From DAOTWA01 sp963702935 (GTDB lineage Bacteria; Chloroflexota; Anaerolineae; Anaerolineales; Anaerolineaceae), in assembly GCA_963702935.1 (NCBI GenBank), contig OY969772.1, forward strand, positions 1,054,001-1,118,000: a stretch of 64,000 nt of DNA, read 5' to 3'. Positions 1 through 9,224 of this stretch are shown piece by piece (the first letter of the stretch is position 1; each line of letters starts with the position of its first letter). Made by a program: the position numbers and the translations under genes. The notes under the pieces were generated by a model, which saw nothing but the letters and a program-made list of their open reading frames with translations, did not search any database and was not told the origin of the DNA.

Positions 1-770
1 AGCGCGCCGTCATCCGCCACGGCGCCAGCGAGGTGGGCATGGGCACGCAGACGGTCATCACCCAGATGGCCGCCGACGCGTTGGGCCTCTCCATGGAGCA
101 GGTGGAGCTGATCTCCAGCGACACCGCCGAGGTGCAGGACGCCGGCTCGGTATCCGCTTCGCGCATGACCTTCTTCATCGGCAACGCCCTGCAGGAAGGC
201 GCCGAGATCGCCCTGCGGAAGTGGCAGAGCGAGGAGCGCCCGGTCAAGCTGACCCACACCTACCAGCCCCACAAAACCACCCCGCCCGACCCCCTCACCG
301 GCCAGTGCGACCCCAACGTGGCCTATTCCTACACCACCCAGGCCGCCGAAGTGGCCGTGGACCTGGAGACCGGCCAGGTGGAGATCGAGCGCATCGTGTG
401 CGCCATCGACGTGGGCAAGGCCATCAACCCCCAGCAAGTGGAAGGCCAGATCCAGGGCGGGCTGGTGCAATCCGTGGGCTATGCCGTGCTGGAAAACTTC
501 GTCGAGCAGGGCGGGCGCGTGCTGACCCCCAGCCTCTCGACCTACCTGGTGCCCACTTCCGTGGACATTCCCAAGGAGATCAAGACCATCGTGCTGGAGA
601 CCCCCGACCCGCGCGGGCCGTGGGGGGCGCGCGGCCTGGGCGAGGTAATGAACATGTGCCTGGCCCCGGCGGTGGCGGCTGCCGTGCACGCCGCCACGGG
701 CGTGTGGTTCGACGAGTTCCCCCTGACCCCCGAGCGCGTGCTGCGCGGCCTGGGAAAGCTGGAAGAGTAG
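1..770 (+). CDS. Xanthine dehydrogenase-family molybdopterin-binding subunit, C-terminal part
   Basis: Open from the left edge (frame starts at base 3), ending in TAG at 768-770; about 255 residues are visible. The protein is the C-terminal molybdenum-cofactor domain of a xanthine dehydrogenase/aldehyde oxidase-type hydroxylase. It opens with GASEVGMGTQT, typical of the cofactor-binding region, and carries GARGLGE about 40 residues before the end, which holds the glutamate that acts as catalytic base in this family. The substrate cannot be told from this fragment. The FeS and FAD subunits and the N-terminal half must lie to the left. The next gene starts with the base after the stop, so co-transcription is likely. 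Confidence 0.9.
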   Translation, partial: RAVIRHGASEVGMGTQTVITQMAADALGLSMEQVELISSDTAEVQDAGSVSASRMTFFIGNALQEGAEIALRKWQSEERPVKLTHTYQPHKTTPPDPLTGQCDPNVAYSYTTQAAEVAVDLETGQVEIERIVCAIDVGKAINPQQVEGQIQGGLVQSVGYAVLENFVEQGGRVLTPSLSTYLVPTSVDIPKEIKTIVLETPDPRGPWGARGLGEVMNMCLAPAVAAAVHAATGVWFDEFPLTPERVLRGLGKLEE

Positions 771-1877
771 ATGCCCGGGGACGGGCTGCGCATGCAAAGC
801 CCGGTCGGGGCGCGCGTAGTCTTCGACGGGCGCGAGTACGACTACTTCTCCGGCACCGGTTATCTAGGGCTGCAAAACCACCCGGCGGTGGTGGGGGCCG
901 CGCTGGAGGCCCTGCAGCGCTACGGCCTCTCCACGGCCACCTCGCGCGGCAGCTACGGCGAGCACCCCCTCTACGACGAGCTGGAACGCCAGGCGTGCGC
1001 CTACTTCGGCGCGCAGAAGGTGCTCTACTTCCCTTCCGGCTACCAGGGCATCGCCATCCTGACCCAGGCCAGCGGCAACCGCTTCGAGCACATCTTCATC
1101 GACGCGGATGCCCATTACAGCCTGTGGGACGCGGCGACCGCCACCAACCGCGAGATCACGCCCTTCCACCACCGCCAGGCGGCTAGCCTGGCGGACGCCC
1201 TGCGCCGCGAGCTGCGCCCGCGCGAGCGCCCGCTGGTGCTGAGCGACGGCGTCTTCCCCGTCTCGGGCGAGATCGCGCCCCTGCCGGACTACCTGGCCCT
1301 GGTCAGGCCCTACGGCGGCCTGGTCTACCTGGACGACGCCCACGCCGTGGGCGTGCTGGGGGAGAACGGGCGCGGCACTCCGGAGTATTACGGCCTTCCG
1401 GAGGACGAGAGCTGCCGCACCTGTGGCACGCTCAGCAAGGCCCTGGGCGGCTACGGCGGGGTGATCTGGGGGGCGGCGGAGTGGGTCGAGAACGTGGACC
1501 GCAACTCGCGCGTGCTGGCCGGCTGCAGCCCGCCGCCGCTGGTGGTGGCGGCCGCCTCGGCTGCCGCCCTGGGCCTGGCGCGCGCCACCCCCGATCTGCG
1601 CCGCAGGCTATGGGCCAACGTAGCGCGGGCGCGCGCCGGCCTGCGCGCCCTGGGCTGGCCGCTGGAGGACACGCCCTCGCCGGTGCTGTGCCTGGGCGCG
1701 CGCGAAGAGGTCAGCTTGCTAAAAATCAAGCAAGCGCTGTTCGCAAAGGGCATCGCCGTGTCGCTGGTGCGCGCTTACACCAGCACGCCGCCCGGCGGGG
1801 CCTTGCGCATCGCCATCTTCGCCAGCCACACCCCCGAGCAGATCGACCGCCTGGTAGAGGCTATCGGCGCCTGTTAA
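771..1877 (+). CDS. PLP-dependent alpha-oxoamine synthase (AONS/KBL-like), 368 aa
   Basis: Fold-type I PLP enzyme of the family that joins an acyl-CoA to an amino acid with loss of CO2 (8-amino-7-oxononanoate synthase, glycine C-acetyltransferase). YLDDAHAVGVLG near residues 186-197 holds the Asp and His that contact PLP, and TLSKALGGYGG holds the Schiff-base lysine at about residue 223. The ATG at 771 directly follows the stop of the molybdenum hydroxylase gene, so translational coupling is plausible. At 368 aa it is slightly shorter than typical BioF. No other biotin gene is nearby, so the exact product is left open; another acyl-CoA:amino acid condensation is equally possible. Confidence 0.85.
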   Translation: MPGDGLRMQSPVGARVVFDGREYDYFSGTGYLGLQNHPAVVGAALEALQRYGLSTATSRGSYGEHPLYDELERQACAYFGAQKVLYFPSGYQGIAILTQASGNRFEHIFIDADAHYSLWDAATATNREITPFHHRQAASLADALRRELRPRERPLVLSDGVFPVSGEIAPLPDYLALVRPYGGLVYLDDAHAVGVLGENGRGTPEYYGLPEDESCRTCGTLSKALGGYGGVIWGAAEWVENVDRNSRVLAGCSPPPLVVAAASAAALGLARATPDLRRRLWANVARARAGLRALGWPLEDTPSPVLCLGAREEVSLLKIKQALFAKGIAVSLVRAYTSTPPGGALRIAIFASHTPEQIDRLVEAIGAC

Positions 1878-2051
1878 TGGTTTGAATGTTTAAGGGCTTC
1901 TTCTCTCTATAATATACGTACAGTGTGAGTCATTGAATGAACGCGCATGGGGAAATTCACACAATCCTTCGTTTGGCTGTGCAGCCGCGATGAATATCCA
2001 CAACAGAAAAAACAGCCGTCTATTGATCGGTGCTTAAAGGTGGAGGCGACC

Positions 2052-2426
2052 ATGTTATCTGAGCTTGAAATTCATGCGACTATCCCCGCGGCTAATCTGG
2101 AGCGGGCCAAGCAATTCTACGCCGAAAAGTTGGGACTGCGTTCGGCGGGGGAAACGCCCGCCGGCGTGATCTACAAGTGCAAGAATTCCTGGTTCCTGCT
2201 ATACCCCACGCAGTTCGCGGGAACGGCTCAAAACACCCTGATGGGCTGGGAGACGGAGCACATCGAGCAGGAAGTCAAGGAGCTACGCGCCAGGGGCGTC
2301 GTGTTCGAGGAATACGATTTCCCCGGCCTCAAAACGGTGGACGGCATCGCCACCACCGGCGCCAATAAAGCGGCCTGGTTCAAGGACAGCGAAGGCAATA
2401 CTTTGGGGATTGTGCAGATGAGCTGA
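2052..2426 (+). CDS. VOC-superfamily (glyoxalase/bleomycin-resistance fold) protein, 124 aa
   Basis: A single vicinal-oxygen-chelate module pair of about 124 residues: ELEIHATIPAANLERAKQFY at the N-terminus and FKDSEGNTLGIVQ at the C-terminus are the usual first strand/helix and last strand of this fold. The reaction is unknown; such stand-alone proteins range from glyoxalases to resistance proteins. I chose the ATG at 2052 because a good ribosome-binding site (AAAGGTGGAGG, about 2036-2046) lies in front of it; an upstream in-frame ATG at 1947 would add residues that do not belong to the fold. Its stop at 2426 abuts the convergent hexosaminidase stop at 2427. Confidence 0.85.
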   Translation: MLSELEIHATIPAANLERAKQFYAEKLGLRSAGETPAGVIYKCKNSWFLLYPTQFAGTAQNTLMGWETEHIEQEVKELRARGVVFEEYDFPGLKTVDGIATTGANKAAWFKDSEGNTLGIVQMS

Positions 2427-3924
2427 TCACTCCCAGGGCACCTGTGGGGAGCGGTAGAAATTGACCCCCAGGGCCGCCAGGCGCGGCGCCTGGGCCGCCA
2501 GACGGAAACGATATTCCTCCCAGCTCCGCCCCGCCGCCGGCGACCAGCCGATCTCGGCCAGGCCAATCAGCCTGGGGAAGGCCATGAACTCGACCTCCTC
2601 CATCGTGTGTAGCGTCTCGGACCACAGGCAGGCCTCCACGCCCAGGAGGCTGCTCTCCGGAATGCCCACAACCAGCCCGGCCGGCTCCCAATCGTAGGCG
2701 TCCTGCACCTCCACGTACCCGGCCCATTTCAGGCCCAAGGCCGTCCCGGCGTCGTACTTCATGTCCAGGTAGGCCTTCGACCCCGGCGAGAGGATCACCC
2801 GCGCGCCTCTCTCTACGGCCGCCTGCACCTGGCCTTCCTTCCACACCTGCACCAGCGCGCCGGGCAGCAGCCCGGCTTTAGCGACCTCTTCCCAGCCCAG
2901 CAGGCGCTTGCCGTGCGCTCCCAGGAGGGTCTGCACGCGCTGGATGAAGCGCGCGTAGGCGGCGGGCTCGGTGGCGGCCGCCTCGTCGCCCCCGATGTGG
3001 ATGTACGCGCCGGGGGTGAGGGCGGGCCACCTCGCGCAGCACGTCGTCGATGAAGCGGTAGGCAATCTCCTGATCCACACACAGCGAGCTGAAGCCGACC
3101 TCGATGCCGGTGTACAGCTCCGGCGCCACCCCGGCGCTGTTGAGCGCAGCGTAAGAGGCCAGGGCCGCGTGCGTGTGTCCCGGCATGTCGATCTCCGGCA
3201 CGACGGTGATGTAGCGGCTGCCCGCGTAAGCCACGATCGCGGCGTAATCCGCCTGGGTGTAATACCCGCCGGGGTCGTTATCCACCGCGCTGCTCCCGCC
3301 GAAAGTCGCCAGCCTCGGCCAGGAATGGATCATCAGGCGCCAGCCCTGGTCGTCGGTGAGATGCAGGTGCAGGCGGTTCAGCTTGTAGGCGGCCATCCGA
3401 TCGATAGAACGCTTGACATCCGCCACCGAGAAGAAATGGCGGGCCACGTCCAGCATGGCGCCGCGCCAGGCGAAGCGCGGGCTATCGCGGATCGTGGCGG
3501 CCGGCGCTTCCCACGGGCCGGCTTGAAGCGTGGCGCTCTCGATAGCCGGCGGCAGCAGTTGCCGCAAAGTCTGCACGCCCCGGAACAATCCTTCCGGGTA
3601 AGGCGCGCTCAGGCGCACGCCCCCCGGGGCGACGGCCAGCGCATAGCCCTCTTCCCCCAGGGTCGGGTCCCCGCCCGTGGTGGTCAGGTACAGGCTTCCC
3701 GGCGGCGGGTCGCCGGTGGCCGCCTCCACCGGCAGCCGGTAGCCCGTGGCGGGCGACCAGCGCTCTGACAGATAGGCCCCGATGGCGCGCAATTCGGGGC
3801 CGTCGGGGTGGATGAAGATGGTCGCCTCGGCGGTCAGCCTGAACTGGCCTTGCGCCGGGGTGACCGATACGGGCTTGGGAAGCAGGTTCTGCAGGGCGTG
3901 GGCGACTGCTGGGCGGTCTGGCAT
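2427..3924 (-). CDS. Beta-N-acetylhexosaminidase, GH20 family (one-base frameshift)
   Basis: Hydrolyses terminal N-acetylhexosamine from chitin, peptidoglycan or glycan fragments. The N-terminal small domain (about residues 1-150) is followed by the GH20 barrel with FAWRGAMLDVARHFF, RLHLHLTDDQGWR and, after the frame break, HIGGDE; the Asp-Glu pair at 2987-2982 is the catalytic pair of retaining GH20 enzymes. The C-terminal half reads in another frame. Deleting one G of the run at 3024-3026 joins REVA to ALTPGAYIHIGGDE without gap, giving about 498 aa, normal for the family. No signal peptide is obvious, so a cytoplasmic role is possible. An error in the sequence is the likeliest cause of the break. 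Confidence 0.88.
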
Positions 3925-3984
3925 GGCGGCTCCATAGAAATCCCGAAAATCCCGGTGCGATGAAAAATTCGAGCTACCCCTATT

Positions 3985-4911
3985 TTACCAATTTTGGTGA
4001 GTGGCGGGCGAGGTGCCGGTGATGACGTTGCCGTCGTCCTCCACCGGCTCGAAGGCGGATTGCACCGCCACGCGCCCCGGCCCCTGCACCCGCAGCCACA
4101 GGTAGCGCTGGATGTAAGACGGCCCAAACAGGCTCCACGAGGGTCCTGGGCTGCTCGAAGTGGAGCTGCATGGCCACCGAGGTATCCTTGAACACCAGGG
4201 CGGTGGGCTTGATCAGGATGGATTGGCCGGGCTGCAAGCGGCGCACGAAGACGTTGCCCGAGGCGTGCAGCAGCACCAGGCCGGGCAGCTTCCCGGTCGA
4301 GAAGCGATCCATGTACATTCCAATGGGGTAGTGAGTCTCGGTCTCGTCGCCTTTCTTGGTGGAGAACCACACGTTCGTCCTCACCCCCTCGTAAGCGACC
4401 GGATGGGTGGCAAACAGCAGGATGTGCTCGCGCACGTCCACCGCCTGGCCGGGCTGCAAGGGCAGGGCCAGCAGCTCGCCGGGCGCATCCCGGGAGAAGG
4501 CAATGTGCCCCGGCCCTTTGGCCTGGGTCATGAAGACGGGCATGCCGGCCAAAGCGCGCTTGATGGCGCCCTTCAGCGACATCATGGTGATGGCCACTTC
4601 GGGGTCCTTCCACAGCAAGACGTGATGGGCGAAAAAGACGCCATCCTCGGGCGCCAGGCTCACGTCTGCCACCGGGACGTACTTGCCCTCGATCTGGCAA
4701 GAGGAAGCGCCAAACTGGAGCCTGGCCATGTCCTTCCGGCCGGGGGCCTGCATCCAGCCGGTGGGCGTGACGATGGCTTTCACGTCCAGGGCCGCGCCGC
4801 AGGCCGGGCAGCTCAGCGAGGCGCCATCCGAAACCGCGCCGCACCAGCCGCAAGTATACGTGCGCTGGCCGGGCAGGGGCGTAGCCAGTGTTGTCCGGAA
4901 TTGGTTTCCAT
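3985..4911 (-). CDS. AIM24/TIGR00266-family protein with zinc ribbon, copy 2 (frameshifts)
   Basis: Beta-helical AIM24 (DUF124) protein; the function of the family in bacteria is unknown. The core is clear: QIEGKYVPVADVSLAPEDG, FFAHHVLLWKD, KGPGHIAFSRDAPGE and a C-terminal SLFGPSYIQRYLWLRVQGPG. A four-cysteine zinc ribbon (CGWC then CPAC) precedes it. The reading frame must be repaired twice. One extra base in the GGG at 4141-4143 separates the core from its end at the TAA at 3987-3985. Near 4870-4885 a net loss of one base (or gain of two) separates the ATG at 4911, which has GAGGGGG before it, from the zinc ribbon. It lies 10 bp after the stop of its paralogue, in the same operon. Confidence 0.75.
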
Positions 4912-4921
4912 GTGCGCCCCC

Positions 4922-5771
4922 TCACTCGGTCACGTGGTGAACGTACATGGATTGGATGCCGACCCGGCCCGGCCCGGTCATCTGCGCCAGGCTCATGGCG
5001 GTGCCGCCGAACAGTCCGGAGGTCAATTGCTGCATGTGCACGTCCATCTGCACGGAAGAATCCTTATACAGGAAGGCTCCCGGCTCGACGATGATGGTCT
5101 CGCCGGGCTTTCAAGACGCGCTCGAAGACATTGCCATACCCGTGGAGGATCAACAGGCCGGAGGTGTCTTGGGTGACGAAGCGATCCATGAACATGCCCT
5201 GCCCGCCGAACAGGATGTTGCGCAGCCCTTTGATGCGCACGTAGGAATAAGCGATGTTATGCGAGGCCAGCAGGAAGGCGTGCTCGCGCACGTCCAGCTC
5301 CATGCCCGGGTGGAGGGGCAGCACCACCAGCTCTCCCGTGGCGTCGCGCGAGAAGGCCACCCGGCCGGGCCCCTGGGCCACGCTGATGACGAAGGGCATG
5401 CCGGCCAGCATACGCTTCATCCCGCCGGGGAGCTGCATCACGGTCAGGGGCACGGACGTGTCCTTCCACAGCAGCACGTGGTGCTCGAAGAAAATCGCGT
5501 CCCCCTGGGACAGGCTGATCTCGGCCACGGGCACGATTTCCCCTTCCACCTGGCACATGCTGCGGGAAAAATGGATCTCGGTCATATCTTTGATGCGCGG
5601 GGCCTCGCGCCAGCCGGATTCGCTGATTACGTCGTGCAGGTCCAGGGTGGCCCCGCAGAACTGGCAGGTGAGGGCCGTCTTGAGGTTCATTCCCTGGCAC
5701 CACTGGCACTTGATGCGCTCGACCGGCTCAGAGGCTGCCGGAGCGGCGTTCGAGGACAAGATATCGGACAT
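4922..5771 (-). CDS. AIM24/TIGR00266-family protein with zinc ribbon, copy 1 (one-base frameshift)
   Basis: Paralogue of the next gene downstream, same architecture: an N-terminal zinc ribbon CQWCQGMN...CQFCG (residues about 22-39) followed by an AIM24 beta-helix with QVEGEIVPVAEISLSQGDA, FFEHHVLLWKD and QGPGRVAFSRDATGE. Removing one base from the TTT at 5109-5111 continues the frame through KPGETIIVEPGAFLYKDSS to VHHVTE and a TGA at 4924-4922, giving about 282 aa. The ATG at 5771 has GGAGG upstream (rc of cctcc at about 5780). The pair points to a hetero-oligomer or a recent duplication. What the zinc ribbon does in this family is not known to me. Confidence 0.8.
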
Positions 5772-5851
5772 GAATTGACCTCCTTCGGGAAGCAGATAAA
5801 TTTGACCACCTATAACAATATTATCTGCGCCATTCTGAGAGGGAGATTAAA

Positions 5852-6646
5852 TTACCCCGCTTCCTCGCCCGCCTGCGACCAGTTCTTCAACATTGCCCCC
5901 ACCGAGCGGCTCATTTCCACCGAAAAATCGGCGATGAATTTCCGTAGATAGTTGTACTGGCCGAAGTTCTCCGCCCCCAAGGGGAATTCGCCCTGAGCAA
6001 AGGAGCGCTCCACCGCCGGGCGCACCATGCGCTCCAGCTCCTCGCCGCTCAGGCGCCGGTAGGCGTTCTTATGCACGATGAATTCCGGCCCGAAGCGCGG
6101 GGTGAGCCGGTCTGAGCCCTTCGCCGCCGGATGGCCGAAGCACACCAGGGTGATGGGCGCCACGTAACGCGGCAGGGCCAGCAGCTCGCGGTGTATCTCG
6201 TAATTCTCCAGGATGTCCCCGATGTAACACGAGCCGATGCCCAGCGCCTCGGCGGCGATCACAGCCGTCTGCGCGGCGATCAGCGCGTCGCAGCAGGCCA
6301 GCAGCAGGTCGCCCACCTGCGGGTCGCGAGGAGTCTGCCCCAGCTCAAGGCAGCGGCGCCCGGCCTCGCAGTGGGCGTAATAATCGACCCAACGCTGGTA
6401 GTCCGCCAGGAAGAGCAGCACGTAGGGCGCCTTGGCGATGAAGGGCTGGTGGTCGCAGGTCTCGGCCAGCCTGTCCTTGAGGGCCTGCTCCTCTATCTCG
6501 ACGATAGAATACAGCATCATGTTGCCGGCCGTGGGCGCGCGCAAGGTGGCCCCCAAAATGGCCTCTTTCTCGGCAGGGGTGAGGGGCTGGTCGGCATAAG
6601 CACGCAACGACTTGCGTCTGGCGATCACGTCTAAGGTTGGGTTCAT
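5852..6646 (-). CDS. Nitroreductase-family NAD(P)H-dependent FMN oxidoreductase, 264 aa
   Basis: The N-terminal RRKSLRAYADQPLTPAEKEAIL is the usual FMN-phosphate-binding start of nitroreductases, and GIGSCYIGDILENYEIHREL near residue 150 is the second cofactor-contact segment. At 264 aa it is longer than NfsB and close to the NfsA/FRP type; the extra C-terminal helices (ERMVRPAVERSFAQ...) fit. Such enzymes reduce quinones, nitroaromatics or flavins. The ATG at 6646 has GGAGGCC just upstream (6649-6656). Its upstream region is cut by the tandem insertion sequence starting near 6711, which may have removed or replaced its promoter. Confidence 0.88.
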   Translation of the reverse strand: MNPTLDVIARRKSLRAYADQPLTPAEKEAILGATLRAPTAGNMMLYSIVEIEEQALKDRLAETCDHQPFIAKAPYVLLFLADYQRWVDYYAHCEAGRRCLELGQTPRDPQVGDLLLACCDALIAAQTAVIAAEALGIGSCYIGDILENYEIHRELLALPRYVAPITLVCFGHPAAKGSDRLTPRFGPEFIVHKNAYRRLSGEELERMVRPAVERSFAQGEFPLGAENFGQYNYLRKFIADFSVEMSRSVGAMLKNWSQAGEEAG

Positions 6647-6819
6647 GGGAGGCCTCCTGGAGAGTGGATTCGCCCTCGATTATAGCATGGGGCAAGAGAC
6701 GCCGGTCTCGGTGTTCGTCCCAAAACTGGTGTTCGTCCCAAAACTGGTAGGTCTTGAAAAAAGAGCAAGCCCAGGTTAAATTGGTAGTTACTTAGGCCAA
6801 CAATTTACCGGAGCTTGCG

Positions 6820-7866
6820 ATGTCAATTGTCACTTTACATTTACCAGAAGTCAAGGTTTGTGAAACAAGTCGTCCGAAACGATGCCCAGTGTGTGGGGGA
6901 GAAACATTTCAGCGATGGGGAGGGGCGATCAGGAAAGTACGCGATCCACAAATTAAGGAAGTGGTGGTATATCGCTATTGTTGTTGCACCTGTCGCCACG
7001 CGTTTCGGCACTATCCGGAAGGGATCAGTCAAGCCCAGCAAACGGTGCGGATGAAGGCACTGGCGGCAATTGGCTGGATATTGGGGATGAGTTATCGCGG
7101 GGCATCCGGCTTTTTTGGGGCATTTCGGGTGGAAATAGGGCGGATGAGTATATGGCGGGATGTGCAAGAGCGGGCCAGGCAATTGGAGAAAGAGCGGCAT
7201 TGGAAGAAGGTGAGGGTGGCGGGGGTAGACGGGGCGTATGTGAAGGGATGGGGAGAAACGCAAAAGGTATTGGTGGTGGTAGACATGGGGACGGGCGACC
7301 CGATCACGGTGGGGTATCTGGATGAGAAGGACCCACAGGCAGTGAAGAAGTTTCTTGAACCACTGGTGCAGCGTCTGGGGATCAGCGTGATTGTGACCGA
7401 CGATTTGGCCAGTTACAAGCAAGTGGCGGATGACTTACAGTTGGAACACCAGGTATGCCAGTTCCATCTGCGGCGCTGGGTAGGACGCACGTTGCATGAA
7501 TTGAAGGAAAGCTTGCCCCCCGATTGGCTGTGGATGGTAGATGAGGTAAAGCAGTTGCTTGCAGATTTGCCCATCGAGGGTGACAAGCGCCTGGTGGCTT
7601 TGGGACGCCAATTTCCACCGGCTCAAGCCAAACGAGCCGGGAGTAAATCTACGCCGCTTGAACAATTGCGTTATCTAATCGTCCGTCTGGGCGAAAATTG
7701 GGCTCGTTTTCGGGTGTTCAATTGGCAGCCGGACGTGCCCTGGACGAATAACCCAACCGAACAAGTGATAGGTCGCATGAAAATGCGAGCCCGGACGGTT
7801 CGAGGGTATAAAAACTGGGATGGCATGACCAGTGGCCTGATGGCGGCCGGAGTGAAACTTGCATGA
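6820..7866 (+). CDS. DDE-type transposase, copy 1, 348 aa
   Basis: Transposase with an N-terminal zinc finger (CPVCGG at 22-27 and CCCTCRH at 54-60), a helix-turn-helix-like middle, and an RNase H-fold core. Likely catalytic residues are D137 (AGVDGAYV), D194 or D195 (VTDDLASY) and E314 (NNPTEQVIGRMK). I cannot place it in a named IS family with certainty; the zinc finger recalls ISL3-type and the core recalls IS66/MULE-type enzymes. Compared with copy 2 it has A61, D171 and K276 where copy 2 has T, N and E. Start at the ATG at 6820, preceded by GGAG at 6811-6814. Confidence 0.85.
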   Translation: MSIVTLHLPEVKVCETSRPKRCPVCGGETFQRWGGAIRKVRDPQIKEVVVYRYCCCTCRHAFRHYPEGISQAQQTVRMKALAAIGWILGMSYRGASGFFGAFRVEIGRMSIWRDVQERARQLEKERHWKKVRVAGVDGAYVKGWGETQKVLVVVDMGTGDPITVGYLDEKDPQAVKKFLEPLVQRLGISVIVTDDLASYKQVADDLQLEHQVCQFHLRRWVGRTLHELKESLPPDWLWMVDEVKQLLADLPIEGDKRLVALGRQFPPAQAKRAGSKSTPLEQLRYLIVRLGENWARFRVFNWQPDVPWTNNPTEQVIGRMKMRARTVRGYKNWDGMTSGLMAAGVKLA

Positions 7867-8023
7867 TTTTCTCGCTCAGGCAAGGGAGAATGCTGCCTGC
7901 TCCCAATTCCTGAAATTCGCCAACCAAGTTTGGGACAAACACCAAAACTGGTAGGTCTTGAAAAAAGAGCAAGCCCAGGTTAAATTGGTAGTTACTTAGG
8001 CCAACAATTTACCGGAGCTTGCG

Positions 8024-9070
8024 ATGTCAATTGTCACTTTACATTTACCAGAAGTCAAGGTTTGTGAAACAAGTCGTCCGAAACGATGCCCAGTGTGTGG
8101 GGGAGAAACATTTCAGCGATGGGGAGGGGCGATCAGGAAAGTACGCGATCCACAAATTAAGGAAGTGGTGGTATATCGCTATTGTTGTTGCACCTGTCGC
8201 CACACGTTTCGGCACTATCCGGAAGGGATCAGTCAAGCCCAGCAAACGGTGCGGATGAAGGCACTGGCGGCAATTGGCTGGATATTGGGGATGAGTTATC
8301 GCGGGGCATCCGGCTTTTTTGGGGCATTTCGGGTGGAAATAGGGCGGATGAGTATATGGCGGGATGTGCAAGAGCGGGCCAGGCAATTGGAGAAAGAGCG
8401 GCATTGGAAGAAGGTGAGGGTGGCGGGGGTAGACGGGGCGTATGTGAAGGGATGGGGAGAAACGCAAAAGGTATTGGTGGTGGTAGACATGGGGACGGGC
8501 GACCCGATCACGGTGGGGTATCTGGATGAGAAGAACCCACAGGCAGTGAAGAAGTTTCTTGAACCACTGGTGCAGCGTCTGGGGATCAGCGTGATTGTGA
8601 CCGACGATTTGGCCAGTTACAAGCAAGTGGCGGATGACTTACAGTTGGAACACCAGGTATGCCAGTTCCATCTGCGGCGCTGGGTAGGACGCACGTTGCA
8701 TGAATTGAAGGAAAGCTTGCCCCCCGATTGGCTGTGGATGGTAGATGAGGTAAAGCAGTTGCTTGCAGATTTGCCCATCGAGGGTGACAAGCGCCTGGTG
8801 GCTTTGGGACGCCAATTTCCACCGGCTCAAGCCAAACGAGCCGGGAGTGAATCTACGCCGCTTGAACAATTGCGTTATCTAATCGTCCGTCTGGGCGAAA
8901 ATTGGGCTCGTTTTCGGGTATTCAATTGGCAGCCGGACGTGCCCTGGACGAATAACCCAACCGAACAAGTGATAGGTCGCATGAAAATGCGAGCCCGGAC
9001 GGTTCGAGGGTATAAAAACTGGGATGGCATGACCAGTGGCCTGATGGCGGCCGGAGTGAAACTTGCATGA
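8024..9070 (+). CDS. DDE-type transposase, copy 2, 348 aa
   Basis: Almost identical to the copy 1204 bp upstream; T61, N171 and E276 are the only amino-acid changes I could find. All predicted catalytic residues (D137, D194/195, E314) and the zinc-finger cysteines are kept, so both copies look active. It lies inside the second unit of the dimer and ends 58 bp before the right terminal repeat. The shortened left repeat in front of this unit means it would be mobilised poorly alone and more easily as part of the dimer. Confidence 0.85.
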   Translation: MSIVTLHLPEVKVCETSRPKRCPVCGGETFQRWGGAIRKVRDPQIKEVVVYRYCCCTCRHTFRHYPEGISQAQQTVRMKALAAIGWILGMSYRGASGFFGAFRVEIGRMSIWRDVQERARQLEKERHWKKVRVAGVDGAYVKGWGETQKVLVVVDMGTGDPITVGYLDEKNPQAVKKFLEPLVQRLGISVIVTDDLASYKQVADDLQLEHQVCQFHLRRWVGRTLHELKESLPPDWLWMVDEVKQLLADLPIEGDKRLVALGRQFPPAQAKRAGSESTPLEQLRYLIVRLGENWARFRVFNWQPDVPWTNNPTEQVIGRMKMRARTVRGYKNWDGMTSGLMAAGVKLA

Positions 9071-9160
9071 TTTTCTCGCTCAGGCAAGGGAGAATGCTGC
9101 CTGCTCCCAATTCCTGAAATTCGCCAACCAAGTTTGGGACAAACACGGTCTCGCCGGACA

Positions 9161-9216
9161 TTGAATATCTCCACCCTTTATGTTATACTTTTATAGAAAA
9201 AGTATAACATAAAGGG
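9161..9216 (+). promoter_or_regulatory. vapBC promoter with perfect 19-bp-arm palindrome
   Basis: A sigma-70-like promoter TTGAAT (9161-9166), 17 bp, TATACT (9184-9189) is overlapped by a perfect inverted repeat. Its arms are 9174-9192 and 9198-9216, with a 5-base loop. The palindrome covers the -10 box and ends 8 bp before the antitoxin ATG, the usual place for an autoregulatory operator bound by the antitoxin-toxin complex. The insertion-sequence dimer ends 8 bp upstream of the -35 box. Confidence 0.75.
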
Positions 9217-9224
9217 ATAAAATT

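Larger units (their letters stand above)
6703..9153. mobile_element. Tandem dimer of one insertion sequence flanked by a 7-8 bp target duplication
   Basis: Two copies of a 1204-bp unit lie head to tail. Outer ends: GTGTTCGTCCCAAAACTGG at 6711-6729 and its inverted partner at 9128-9146 (three mismatches). The flanks GGTCTCG (6704-6710 and 9147-9153; 8 bp if the preceding C is counted) are a direct repeat, so the dimer seems to have inserted as a unit. The left repeat is present twice in a row (6712-6729 and 6730-6747). At the internal junction (about 7942) the right end of copy 1 runs into a left end that lacks its first 8 bases. The two transposase genes differ at only a handful of bases, so the event is recent. 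Confidence 0.85.

Noticed and set aside
221..1186. Long plus-strand reading frame overlapping the molybdenum hydroxylase and synthase genes
   Set aside because: Arg/Gly/Pro-rich shadow frame of two well-recognised genes in GC-rich DNA.
6703..9153. Composite transposon carrying cargo
   Set aside because: Only transposase genes lie between the ends; the copies are directly joined with no cargo.
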